Below, piece by piece: positions 46,971 to 58,900 of a stretch of 64,000 bases of DNA (its first letter is position 1; each line of letters begins with the position of its first letter). Both the position numbers and the translations under genes were made by a program. The DNA is from Mactra quadrangularis (lineage: Eukaryota > Mollusca > Bivalvia > Venerida > Mactridae), in the NCBI GenBank assembly GCA_025267735.1, contig CM046304.1:25795381-25859380 (forward strand), in the 5' to 3' direction. Below the pieces are notes generated by a model, which was not told the origin of the DNA, did not search any database, and saw only the letters and a list, made by a program, of their open reading frames with translations.

Positions 46971-49420
46971 CAACATCCAACTATTAGTTTGTTTGTTTGC
47001 TCATTGATGCAATTACTTGGATACTAATTCCCTCTAGCCCAGCCACCCATTGCAAGTGTATTTCCTGGGTCACTAAGGGGCTCAGCTAGCGAGGGGCCAA
47101 TAATAATTAGAGGTGGTTATCAGACAAAGTAGTTAATAGATTGTGGCTCTCAAGAACTTTTCAATACAAGCTTGTATTTTGCATACATACGATATAATAT
47201 ATTTGCATGACAAAGTTGTTAAGATTGAAATAATTTGTGTTAGAACACACATTTATAATATCTCTGAAATAGTTGTTACCATAGTTTATTGTGTTAAATC
47301 TTATGGCAAGGCATTATTTAACTGTATTGTTGTGCACAAGACCCATAGATTGTTGTCAAGTTGTAGTTTTACTTAGAATTTTATACTGATAAGGGCATTG
47401 CTAGCCTTCTAGAATTTTGTTTGTGTATTTGTTGTATGATGGCCTATAAAAAATTGTATATTCTTATTGTAACTGCTTGTGCATGTTTTAGTAAAATATT
47501 ATGCCAAGTATTAGCACTAGTGATATTTAACATAAGTGTTTACAAAGATCATTTTGGGATAATTTTAATCTAGTTCATATAAATACTCAGTGTTAAGTGC
47601 TTTAGTGAAAACACCAGAATTCATAATGTGTATTCCAAATAGAAATAAAGAATTACCAAAGTTTGCCAGCTTTGATTGGGCACATGAAGGCTGCCTTCCC
47701 CTTCCAACATTAACAGTAAATCTTGTTTCTGTGTTTTCATAGAATAAATGATATGTGCTCTATTTTTTTTCAGTTACTTAAATTTTGTCCATGCACTGCC
47801 CATATACTACAGTATTCAAATCTAGCTATAATTAAATTTTAAAATATTTAGTCAAAATGTTTAACATCTTTAAGTCAATTCTATTTTCTAGTGGGAAACC
47901 ACGAACAAAACTATGTAAAAATCAACATACAAACTTGCATGTCTCATTTCATTATTTTTATGATTATATTGTCAGCTCATAATTAAGTTAGTTGAGCTGC
48001 CTTTGGTCTAAAACTATTTTCTTATTAAATCCATTTATCTAAAGGTTAGTTACTGATACCTTAATTGAAATACTTAATTTATTTTACTATCTAACTTACA
48101 CTAATGTAAAACTGCGATATATTTTAAAGTCAAATCTACAAATTGTTTATGTATACATTTTGTTAATTTTTATTTCCACATTTTTATCATTTTAATTATT
48201 ATATAAATTGTATATATTATTGTATTATTTTTTATTATTTATGTTAATTGCTTTTAATGTTTTTGTGTGTTTTGTCTACAACAACATGTATAATGGTTGA
48301 CACTTGTTTTATGTTCTACAACTACTGGAATGTTCATTTGATATGCATTTTATCTTTTATTTACTATTCACCTCAGAAAGTAGTTCAAAGTTCTCGAAGT
48401 GTTTATTTGCTTTATTTGGTAATTTTGCTCTTAGTTTGTAAATTAGGCCTCTTGTATTTAATAAGACCCTTTATTTGTTAATAAGGCCCTTTATTTGTAA
48501 GACCTTTCATTTGTTAGTTGAACTCCAACAGTCTTTATCCTCCGTATTTAAATTTATCAACTAAGCTTCAGTCAGAATAATGGCCAGTATTCTACAGAAC
48601 TGTTTATAATATAACCAGTGGGGTCATTTTTTGGGGGGGAAGGGGCTTTAGAACTAAACCTTACTTATACTGACATGTGCTCATATTTATTGAAATCCTG
48701 ATTCCTTGCATGTGCATAATGTATAATAAATCCACAAATAACTGGTCTAATACATCTTAATATGCTTCAGATCCTCAAATTTACAGTTAAACTTAGTTGA
48801 GTTTAAAACCATTTTACGTCATTCTTTTTTGCTTTGAGCTGTAAGCTACTTGGCACTTATGATAATTTCATATTCTTTAAGACCTTATGTACATTATCAC
48901 CTTAAAGAGGTCATTATAAATGTCTCATACTTTTCATTGTTGTAGATTAATGTTCCTGTTTAGTTCTAGGATTCACATGTCATTCTACATTCTTGATGAT
49001 CTAGCTTAGTTCCTAGTATAGAAGATTTGCTTAATCTATTACACACAAAGTCAAGTCCATAGTTCAAGGTTGTTGCTTTTTAACTACACAATGTCATGTA
49101 TTTGTGCAACTAATCTGTAAATATTTATTTAATGGCATGATGTCAAAATACTGGTAACTAATATTTCCTAGATAAATATTCGTAGATGAAAAATTCAACA
49201 CTTTCAAAATCCTGGAAGTTTTGATTTTCAACATTTTATCATTTTCGACATAAAAGGCTGTATCTCCAGTCCAGAAATTCTGCACCTTAAAACCAGTCCA
49301 AGAAAGCTTTCACTCTTATATTGCTTTCTGGTAATTGTTGATAATACATTGTTTTCTTCTATTATTTACATTTTACTACCTCCAAGATACAGCTTGTATG
49401 GTTAAATGTTTTAAATGGCC

Positions 49421-49508
49421 TACATCGCGGGTTTAGCGAAAATGGGCTTAACTCACTCTTTTCCTATATTGAGTAACAACTGTTTTGCACTAAACCTGCG
49501 ATAATGTA
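49421..49508. mobile_element. 88-bp hairpin MITE
   Basis: TACATCGCGGGTTTAG at the left and CTAAACCTGCGATAATGTA at the right are inverted copies with a small gap. Confidence 0.6.
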
Positions 49509-50030
49509 TTTCTACTTTCACTTTTAAAAAGGATTGTCATTGTGGCATTTACTATATTCACAAGTAAACTTGTGTGTTGATGGGAGAATAATATCTGTCC
49601 CCATGGTGACAACCAAATCATCATTTTCTGGCCGTACGTTATTCTACAAACCTCTTGTGGCAAGTATTGTGAGTTTGTGACCAATGGTTTTGTAATTTCT
49701 TGATGACAATTTAATTGTATATTAGTTTAAATTTGTCAGTTATGAAATATCTCAACAAGATCTCTGCATACTGATGAAAACTTGGTTAGTCTTCTTGAGG
49801 CAAATTGCCACAATCATAAAATGCCTAAAATAGGCCTTAAAAATAAGAACTGTTCCTCTGAAACTTACATTTGGACCAATTTAATCTGCTACTTATTTAA
49901 TTCTTTATATATTTTTACAGTGGGTTGATACAGGTTATTTCTTTCGTCTTATGACAATCAAGTATTCTCAAATTACACAATATCTAACCAAAGGGTTTTA
50001 TTTAATTTACAGCAATTACCAACAGTTTGT

Positions 50031-50098
50031 CATTCTTGTACCGTGAAGTTATCAAGATTCTAGATCAAGAATTTTGATAACCTAGGGGTACGAGAATG
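50031..50098. mobile_element. Small palindromic element (family I), copy 3
   Basis: CATTCTTGTACC...GGTACGAGAATG with the same TTATCAAGATTCT core, 68 bp. A clear target duplication is not seen here. Confidence 0.65.
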
Positions 50099-50610
50099 GT
50101 CAGTTGTATGGAATTTGTCTGGTAAAAAATAAATGAACAGGATTTCAAATGATCTATTTCTCAAAGGATCTATTTTTCAATGTTCTCAATATCTTTTGAA
50201 AGAGTTTTCCGAGTGTTAGAAAATGTTATATATGTTGTTAGTTATAAGATATTGTACCATTGGTCTGTGGATCAAATGTTTTCTAACCATTCTATCATCA
50301 GATATCTAAATAGAATATTTATACTTACAATTTATGTACATCAGTTATGTTACATTTTTAAGCTGTGATGTTGTTTATGTAATGAACAAAACAATTAATA
50401 CAATGTATTAATTACTACAAATTATAAAGAACTTATTTGTAGATGAATAAAATCAATATTTACTATTTATTTTGTTTGTTGTTTTTCTTACCTGTTTCAT
50501 GAGGGCATATGTCTTTTCAAAAACACTTAATGTGTCTATTCCTAAACACAATGGTGATCTAACATTCTTCTTATAAGTCAAATTTATACGCCTAGCACAG
50601 ATATGTTAAA

Positions 50611-50850
50611 CTGGGTTTAGCACAGTTTCAATACAAGTTAGGTTACAGACGTCATACCAGTGCACCTAACCTAGCTTTCCTGGACTCTAGTTTATACCCA
50701 GTACTCACCTACCCTTCTATAAGGCTGACAACTTCTCCATATACCTTATTAATGGAGGAAAATTGACATTATTGTCAAATGTTCATGGAAGGGCATAACC
50801 TCCCTGAGTGGGATTCAAACAAGCGCCCCCCCCCCCCCCCTTCAGGAGAC
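50611..50850 (-). mobile_element. Family B SINE with long C tract
   Basis: CACCTAACCTAGCTTTCCTG, CTCACCTACCCTTCTATAAG and GAGTGGGATTCAAAC, interrupted by a run of about 17 C at 50825-50840. It abuts the MITE starting at 50856. Confidence 0.65.
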
Positions 50851-50855
50851 TCATA

Positions 50856-51372
50856 GGGTGCGTTGCTTAAGCATTTCGCTAGGTATCGCTTCGTAGCGAA
50901 ATCCTAGGAAACGACTTGCTACAAGATTTCGCTACGTAGCGAAAGCTAGCGAAAAAATTCTTCGCTATCCTAGAGCGCTTTCACAAATCAAAATAGCTGC
51001 CTCCGCCGAAATGTAACTTCCTGTTCGCCGACAATTTATGTTTTTATGTTTGACTGACTAATCATGAATTGAAATCAATAAATATTCGTAATTGTTCATT
51101 TAAACATATGTTTTTGCAGTGATTTTGTACTTGTTAAAGCCTTATTTAGTTTGAAATCGCCCCGAAAACATGCGATTGCAATGAGCGCAAAAGTTTTACT
51201 CGGCAAAGGCCGCCATCTTCGTTTGTGACGTAAATAGCCATTCGGAACCACCTGGGCGATGATCGCCGAGTTGTTCCAAATGGTAAATAGCTAGCCGTTT
51301 CCCAAGACGAATCGCTACAAGAAAGCGCTTTTTCATAGCGAAACGTAGCGATTTTCGTTAGGCAACGCGCCC
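50856..51372. mobile_element. PIF/Harbinger-like MITE (517 bp)
   Basis: The left end GGGTGCGTTGCTTAAGC and the right end, inverted, GGGCGCGTTGCCTAACG, with ATA duplicated at 50853-50855 and 51373-51375. GCTACGTAGCGA-type palindromes repeat within both ends. A 44-bp element is nested at 51239. Confidence 0.8.
51239..51282. mobile_element. 44-bp element made almost only of two TIRs (family H relative)
   Basis: CATTCGGAACCACCTGGGCG joined to the inverted CATTTGGAACAACTCGGCG. GTAAATAGC is duplicated at 51230-51238 and 51283-51291. Nested in the Harbinger-like MITE. Confidence 0.7.
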
Positions 51373-51952
51373 ATAGTAACAAGAATTTAATAATGATACG
51401 ATATAAATGAAACAATTTATTGTGGATTACATATTTAGTGTAAACTAAATTTCAATATGGTCCACAATGATTAATGTTACACTAGACCAACAATGTTATG
51501 GATAAGGGGTTTTCAAAATGTTTTTTCTGCTTAGAATTTGCAGGTGCTATATATGTGTACATACGTTTTAAATGTTCCACCATCAGTATACATCACTGAA
51601 TAAAGTTGGATCTAAGTTATCTCCCTTTGTACAAGTCCAGCAAACATGTTCTTATTGAAACACAAAAAATGCTTTATTACAAGTTCTAAGCTTAAACATT
51701 TACTCATGCAGCCAACCTTTTCCACTTCAGTTACACCTTACTGTACAATCCGTTCATTATGCTATATATTTTATTTCTCAATTGTCAAAACATGAATAAT
51801 TTCCCAACACTTTGGGCAATATTGAGCAGAACAGATAAACAGCAAAGCAGTTTAATGCTTGCTAGCTGAGTCAACATTGTTTTTGTATTAGAGAATGTAT
51901 TCAGTCACAGTGAAAATATTCTAACTTTGATCATTAAAAAATGGACTACGGT

Positions 51953-52130
51953 CAGTATAACCTCTGCAGAGTGGCCCTCTACAGAGCAAATCCTCTGCAC
52001 AGCAACAGTTTTTGATATTTCCCTTTAGACATAATTTTATTTTATTGAAATTAACCTCTGCAAAGCAGCAACCTCTGAACAGCAACACATTTTGGTACCT
52101 CCCGTGGGTGTTGTTCAAGAGGTTGTACTG
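51953..52130. mobile_element. Mariner/pogo-like MITE
   Basis: CAGTATAACCTCT at the left and the inverted CAGTACAACCTCT at the right; internal CCTCTGCACAGCAAC motifs repeat. Non-coding. Confidence 0.65.
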
Positions 52131-52370
52131 TATACCATAATGAAACGGTACCAAACAATATAATATGTTGATAAATTTTATTCAGCTGTCAGTGGTGCAT
52201 ACATTAACCCCACTGATTAAAATATTCACTACAATACTTCTAGTTCACTATAGATATAATTAGATACCAGCATTTCTGTACAAGGATGATCAAACAAATA
52301 TTAAGTATTTAAATCAGTGGGGTTAATGTATATGCCACTGACAGTTAAATAGAATTTACCAACATCATGA

Positions 52371-52681
52371 GAGCCACCCGGCTAGCTCAGTTGGCAGCAC
52401 ACAAGTCTACTGATCTAGGGGCGTAGGTTCAATTCCTGGGCAGGGCATACTTTCATGGAACTTGGTCATGAAATTATTCCTACAGCCATTCTCCCTCCTA
52501 CCAATGATTTTTAATTATGTAGGGCAGTTGTCAGTCACAGAGGAAAGTATGTGCTTAGTAGTTGGGTAACAGCTAATCCAGAGATTTAGCCTTCTAGGAA
52601 CAGTGAGTAGGTTGACTGACCGTCGTTATATGACCTATACATTGTGTTGCTATGATGTTAAACCCAACAAAAACAAACAAA
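52371..52681 (+). mobile_element. Family A SINE beside TRDMT1
   Basis: Head GGCTAGCTCAGTTGGCAGC and GTAGGTTCAATTCC, full body, tail CCAACAAAAACAAACAAA. The flanks ACCAACATCATGA (52358-52370) and ACCAACATAATGA (52682-52694) form a 13-bp duplication with one change. Confidence 0.85.
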
Positions 52682-52772
52682 ACCAACATAATGAGTCTAA
52701 GTTAAACACACAACATGCACATTTTCCTCTTACTTTTAGGAAAGAAATGAAACAAAGTTTTTTTGTTGTTTT

Positions 52773-52779
52773 TTTTATT
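52773..52779 (-). terminator. Possible TRDMT1 polyadenylation signal
   Basis: The minus strand reads AATAAA (TTTATT on +, about 52774-52779), only about 25 nt past the stop codon. A very short 3' UTR is implied; more distal signals exist. Confidence 0.3.
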
Positions 52780-52802
52780 GGCACATGCATAAATAAAATA
52801 AT

Positions 52803-52909
52803 TTAATCACCAGCAGTCATTAGTTTGATAAGTACTGACACAATATGAACATTTAAACTGTTTCCCAGCAACATATATAATTGTCTTTTTGAAAACTCCT
52901 CAGGAAATT
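52803..52909 (-). CDS. TRDMT1: TRDMT1 terminal exon
   Basis: Acceptor TTTCAG|AA. It encodes KFPEEFSKRQLYMLLGNSLN then VHIVSVLIKLM and TAA. LLGNSLNVHIV is motif X. Confidence 0.94.
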
Positions 52910-55900
52910 CTGAAATAAAAGAGAGAATATTTATCATTTATGAACAACATGTCCAAATATGACAGAAAACAGATTTTCAGTTAACACAGATACTAAAAAC
53001 TTCCAACATAAAAATTCTGACTAAATAACCAGCTATTGCTTCCAATCCCATCCAAACACCTACCCTGTTGTTTCCTTGAGCAAGAAACGTTATACTACTT
53101 GCTCAGAACTAGGGGCCAAGGAAGTGGACTAGAAAGTTATTAATCTAAGTTGTAATAATAATCAAGCTAAAATAAATAAGTATCATTGTATGATTATATT
53201 AAACTGTCTGATTGCACGAATTAAAACATCACAAAACCTGGTAAATTTAATGCTCGAATAAACGTCAGTTGTTCACTTAGAGCATATTGTAAACACATAA
53301 CACTGATGGATGTGTGGCCGAGTGGTAAGATGGTCAGTCTGAAAGTGGAACTGAATGATCTATAACATTGTATGTTTTTAGTGTATTCTTTCCAAAAGAT
53401 ACTAAATGGAGTATAACAATTATTCTGAAAATAAAAAAATGCTAACAATACAAAGAATAAATGTGGAATGAGATATCGACACTAAATTAACCTCCACATT
53501 GTATTTTTACTTCAAAATTCTATTAAATTCAATTTGAGAGGCAGGGCCTGTACCATAAAATCTCTTAAAAATGTCTACACAAAAATATATGAGCGAATAA
53601 AACATCTTACTGTAGGTTGAAGGAAAACATAGTAAATTAGCTATTTCTCTTGGTGTAAAATATCGTAGTTTTAAATCTTTTATGATAGAATACTCCTTAT
53701 CACTCCAATCATCTCTGTTCTTTAATTCTGATACAGAAATCTTTAACTCTGATGCCTTTTGTATAGCCTGTAAATACAATATAGATACTTGTACAATTCA
53801 GTGCAACTTCCCTTTAAGACACAGTCAAATCAACATTCAAATCTATACTTCAGTTTTTATAACTTAAGAATAGACTTCACACTCAAAACTCAGGATAACT
53901 AAAAACAAAAATCTTACAAAAATTTAGCAATACAATACAGTGCAGTTTATAACAAAAATAGGTCATATAACCTTTGATAACATAGGTGCTAAGTTTGTTC
54001 TTCAAATATATTTCTTTAATAACAAATAACCATGAACATATTCATCGTAATTTATATAAGTCAGGGAACATAAATATGCTTATAAATATATTTTGTTTCT
54101 ATTTGATGGTTACTTATATACAGTGAAATCTTTTAAGTACAAAACTAAGTTTTGAGCATGGATTTTTTACTCAAGATTAATAAACTTGGCATAAGATGTC
54201 AAATTGTATGACCCATCAATGTAGGATTTTGACATCCAAGATCTTTTTTTTTTTAATTTTTGTATTATTCACTTTTTCATATACAAAGATAATACACAAG
54301 GAACAATACAAAACAAGTAAATCTGTGAGCTAATGCTCACTAGTGATACCCCCGCCAAAATCTAAAAATATGCGACAAACAGGAAGTAGATGAGCAAGGA
54401 GCATGAAATCACTTTACACCACATGGGACTATGGGATGAAGCAATATGCAAAGTATTAGGCTGCTGCATGATGTAGTTGCTGAGAAAACTGCGACGGAAA
54501 TTTTGTAATGGACGGACAGACGGACAAGGGTAAAACAGTATACCCCCCGCTTCGAAGAAGTATAACAAGACATTCAGTAATAATAAGCAAAAAGCCGTAA
54601 AAAAGTGAAAGGATTACACTCATGGTGACAGTTTAGGGCTTTAGAGAAGTTATCATAACACTACAATTCAGGACTTGGCCCTTAATAATCATGACATAGT
54701 ATATTAAAATACATTAAACAATATGATGTTGAACAATATATAACTAAAGACTGCCACCAAGAGGTAATAAACAATATCAAGTAGATTTTTTTATGTATTT
54801 TATAATGTCTATATATTCCTGGTATGGATATATGCATTTATAAATCCAAGATCTTTGTGTTGACACGGCATTAGATTTTTAAAGCATAACATAACAAACC
54901 AGCCTAAAGACATAAAACAAACTTGAGTCTAGATACAAGATATAAAAAAACTTATTTTCAGTCAGCTCATGAAATAAAAAGAAAAATATACAATTTTTAA
55001 CTAACTGAAGACTTGATATAAGTTGTTAAATATAATTCATGAAACTAAACCTGTGTATCTGTAGACATCAACACTAATGACCCAGCTCCATCCATATAAT
55101 GTCCATACCTAACAATATAAAGTGAAAACAAAGTGCCTTTTTTCATCAAACAGTTAACACAGAGTACACCAAAAAACAATCATGAATTTCTCAGATTTTC
55201 ATTCTGTGAATAACAAGAACAGAAATAGCCCTAAACTGCATTTCCAGCTACCTGTTTTATGGTGTCTTTATTTCTAACAAAATTTTAAACGTCAGTATGA
55301 AAGTTAGGTTATTTATACTGGGTTTAACGCCATGTCAACACAATTTTTTAGGTTATTTTAAGGCATCCAGCACACCTAACTTAGCTTACCTGGACCCTCG
55401 TCTATAACCAGTACTCACCTACCCTTCCACAAGGCCAATAACTTCTGCATATACCTTATTAACGGATTAAAATTGATATTATAGTCAAATTTTCATAGAA
55501 GGGTATAACCTCCCTGAATGGGATTCGAACCCTTACCCCCTTTGGGACACTAGATTTGAAATCCAGGCACGCTACCAACTGTGCCATCAACACAAGTTGG
55601 TTATTTTACAAGTTATTTTGCAAACAAGATGTTAAACAAGACACTCAGACAATGATTGCTTAATTTAAAAATCAACATTAATAAAAAAAGGCATTACTCA
55701 TTTGTTTTCAAATTCAACCAAAAGTATTGTACCACATGTAAAAAACAAAGACATAAGTAACATATGAAAACAAACCTTTTAGTAAAACAACAAGTCTTTG
55801 TTGAACATCCATTAACAATATCCATTATCACAAGTCTTTTAAAATTCTTCTCAGGAACCATGTAATCCTTGTATTTATCTACATTATTAAAATCATCCTC

Positions 55901-58900
55901 TAAAAATTTGTGTAATTTTACACAAGGACCATATGACTTATGTTCTTCAGTAAATGGAAGTCTGAAATTTTCTCCATAATTTTCTAGACAATTATTTGGT
56001 AATCCTTTAACACCATCATTCAAAACTTTGTTTCCATCTCCCAGAGCCTCAATGCAGTCAGAGTCTTCTACATGTGTTTTAGTACTTTTTTCATTATCAC
56101 TATTCCTAACTTGACTCTCCCCAACAGAGTTTTGTTCACTATCACAACCAGTGTTTAAATCATCAGTTTCATTGCTAGCATGTTTTTCACTAGAAGTCTG
56201 AATTCCTTCTGTGGCATCACTGACAGCAGCATTGTCGACTTTCAAACGTTTATTAACATCTTCATCATCACCTTTCACATTATCAATATTTCTTTTCTGA
56301 CCCAATGTTTTTGATGTTAGGTCATCATCCTGTTTCAAATCATTGTCAGTTTTACCATAACATGCACATACTTGATTCATGCCTGATTCTTCCTGTTTTT
56401 CAGCATTCAGTTTCCATGACAACCAATTACTAGTACCTTCTGGAAGACTGGTTAATATCTTGAAATTATAGATATAATATAACTACAATTACACAGTACA
56501 TGTATCTACTATTAATTCGTGGCTATATTAAGTACTTTAAAATTTAAAAAAAACAACAAAGAATACTTTCTTTCCATATTCTATTATTAGAAGAACTCAC
56601 TTTTATGAATAGAATAAACATGCATTGAAGTTGGCAGTCATTTTCAGTATAGTGCTATAATGAATCCAAGCCAAACAAATTAGTTTTTGAAAAGAAATTA
56701 ATTTTTACTATTACTAACTATGAATTACAATGTATATTTGTAAAATAATGTCAACTTTTACCATAATTACAGATTTTTTTCAACATAGATGATAGACTGT
56801 GACTTGGCAATTCATAGAACTTTCAAATAATTAAATATGTATACAACATACAATGTGCCAATGCAGACCAACAATGAAAAATATATTAAACTAAATACCA
56901 AGTCATTTCATTAAAGAAATAACGGTCGCAGCATCATACCTATACATGAGTTGTTGGCCTCGTAGTGGGGTAAGTTAGTACTGGTGATAGACGTGTTCAG
57001 GAAACCTATAGTAGGAAGAGCTGGCCATTGTATATATGACCTATATATGTGTTGAATACGAATTTAAAAAAATAAAAATATAAAAAAAATAAAAAGAAAG
57101 AAAGAAATATTTCAAATTACCTGATCTGAAGTATTGAAGGAAAAAGATTTTGGTTGTTGCTTAGCAATAAGAAAATATCTTAATCTTAAATTAGGAATTC
57201 CAAATTGTAAAGGTGTCAGTAAAAACTCCTGAAATGAAAGAAATCAATATCAGAATTAGAGATTTAGAATTTTTACATAATAACTGCATAATTAGGGGGG
57301 ACAATCAATAAACTAACAAAAGAATTACAAATCATATTGTAGAATCATATTTTTATGTCATTAATATTGGATCAATATAAGTGCAGTTACATTTCAACTG
57401 AAGTCAAATCTGGGCAACAAACAACACCAACCAGTTGTGTTATTTAAAATGTTATTCACTGAAATGGTTAGTCAGTTTGATAAAATGACAGTCTTACATA
57501 AATTTGCTATAAACTAAGGGCTTGAATTAGACCTGAGACCTTGGGTTTTGACGTACAAAAATTCCAAAATTTCCCTTTTTGACCCTCATTCAAACTCGCC
57601 CGTGCATCAATTTGACCCGCATATTGTTTGCCTTCAAGAGTCATAGTTGAATTTTAACATTATAAAAGTATAAAACTACAAGTACCTGATAATTATAATT
57701 ACAAGTCTGTAAAGTATTAACTAATCTTTGTCTAGAATCTGAACATTCAAATCCTTTCACATTTTCTAACAATATGTAATCTGGTTTCTTTTCTGTTCTG
57801 AAGAATATTTAGAACAAGAGCTCCGCTGGGCGGGGCATTATACGCCCGTGTGCAGTCCATGCTGTGTTCTATCTCATATAAAGTCCCTGTGACCTTGACC
57901 AATGACCCCAGGATCTCAGAATAGGTCCCATTCTTAACAGGAGGGCTATCCAAAGCAAAGATTTTGAGAACCTAGGTACAGCCATGGTTGATTTATCACC
58001 GACACAAAGTTTTCCCATACAAACTTCCAGTGACTTTGACCCTGGGGCCTCAGAACCAAAAGTTCTCGCCCTTGACCCAAAGAGTATTGATACATAAAAT
58101 TTGGTGATCTTAGGTAAAGTTGGTTGTTGGACAAGGTTTTTCCTCATGATTTTTCTTTTGACTTTAACCTTTAACACAGGGACCTAAAACCAAAGGGGCA
58201 TATGCTAGACATTAAGGCTACCCTTAAATAAGATTTGGAAAACCTACAATGTAGGTACAATTATTATTGAGTTACTGTCCGGAAAATGTTTCAATATGAA
58301 TTAAGTCCCTGTGACCTTGACTTTTGTCCCTGGGGTTTCCAAATCAAAAGAGAACATCAAATACCAAAGAGCTATCAACACATTACATCTTGACAAAAGG
58401 GGCTGATCCACATAAAATTTGGTTAACCTAGGTACAATCATTGTTTAGTTATTGTCCGAACAAGGATTGTCCATATGATGCCCATGTGACCTAGATCTTT
58501 GACCCAGTTTTGACCCAAAACCAATTGGGAACATCCTTAACACATGGGCTACCCTCACATAAAATTTGGTGAACTAAATTCATTTTACTTATTAAATATA
58601 GCATTATTTCCATGGTCTGCCATTTTGACTTTGTTAACATATTGATTGAACATTTGAAGTCTCTGCTTGGTAATTTGATATCTTCTGGATGATGGTTTAA
58701 ACTTGACCCAGGGGCCGCAAAATCAATAGGGAACATCCTTGACACATGGGCTACTCTCACATGAAATTTGGTGAACTTAAGTGCAGTCATTGTTGATTTA
58801 CTACACATACAATGTTTTTCAATATGATGCCCCTGTGACCTTGACCTTTGACCCAGGGGCCCTAAAACCAATAGGACATAACCATGACACATGGGCTACT

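Larger units (their letters stand above)
45287..50600 (+). other. SLC30A1 3' UTR and downstream AT-rich spacer
   Basis: AATAAA hexamers are frequent (for example 46410-46415 and near 46515), so the transcript end is uncertain. A SINE-like fragment lies at 45897-46065, an antisense SINE fragment at 46896-46970, an 88-bp hairpin at 49421-49508 and a palindromic element at 50031-50098. No further gene recognised. Confidence 0.4.

Noticed and set aside
51146..51415. 89-aa minus-strand open frame
   Set aside because: It lies inside the MITE at 50856-51372 and runs across its palindromes; no homology.
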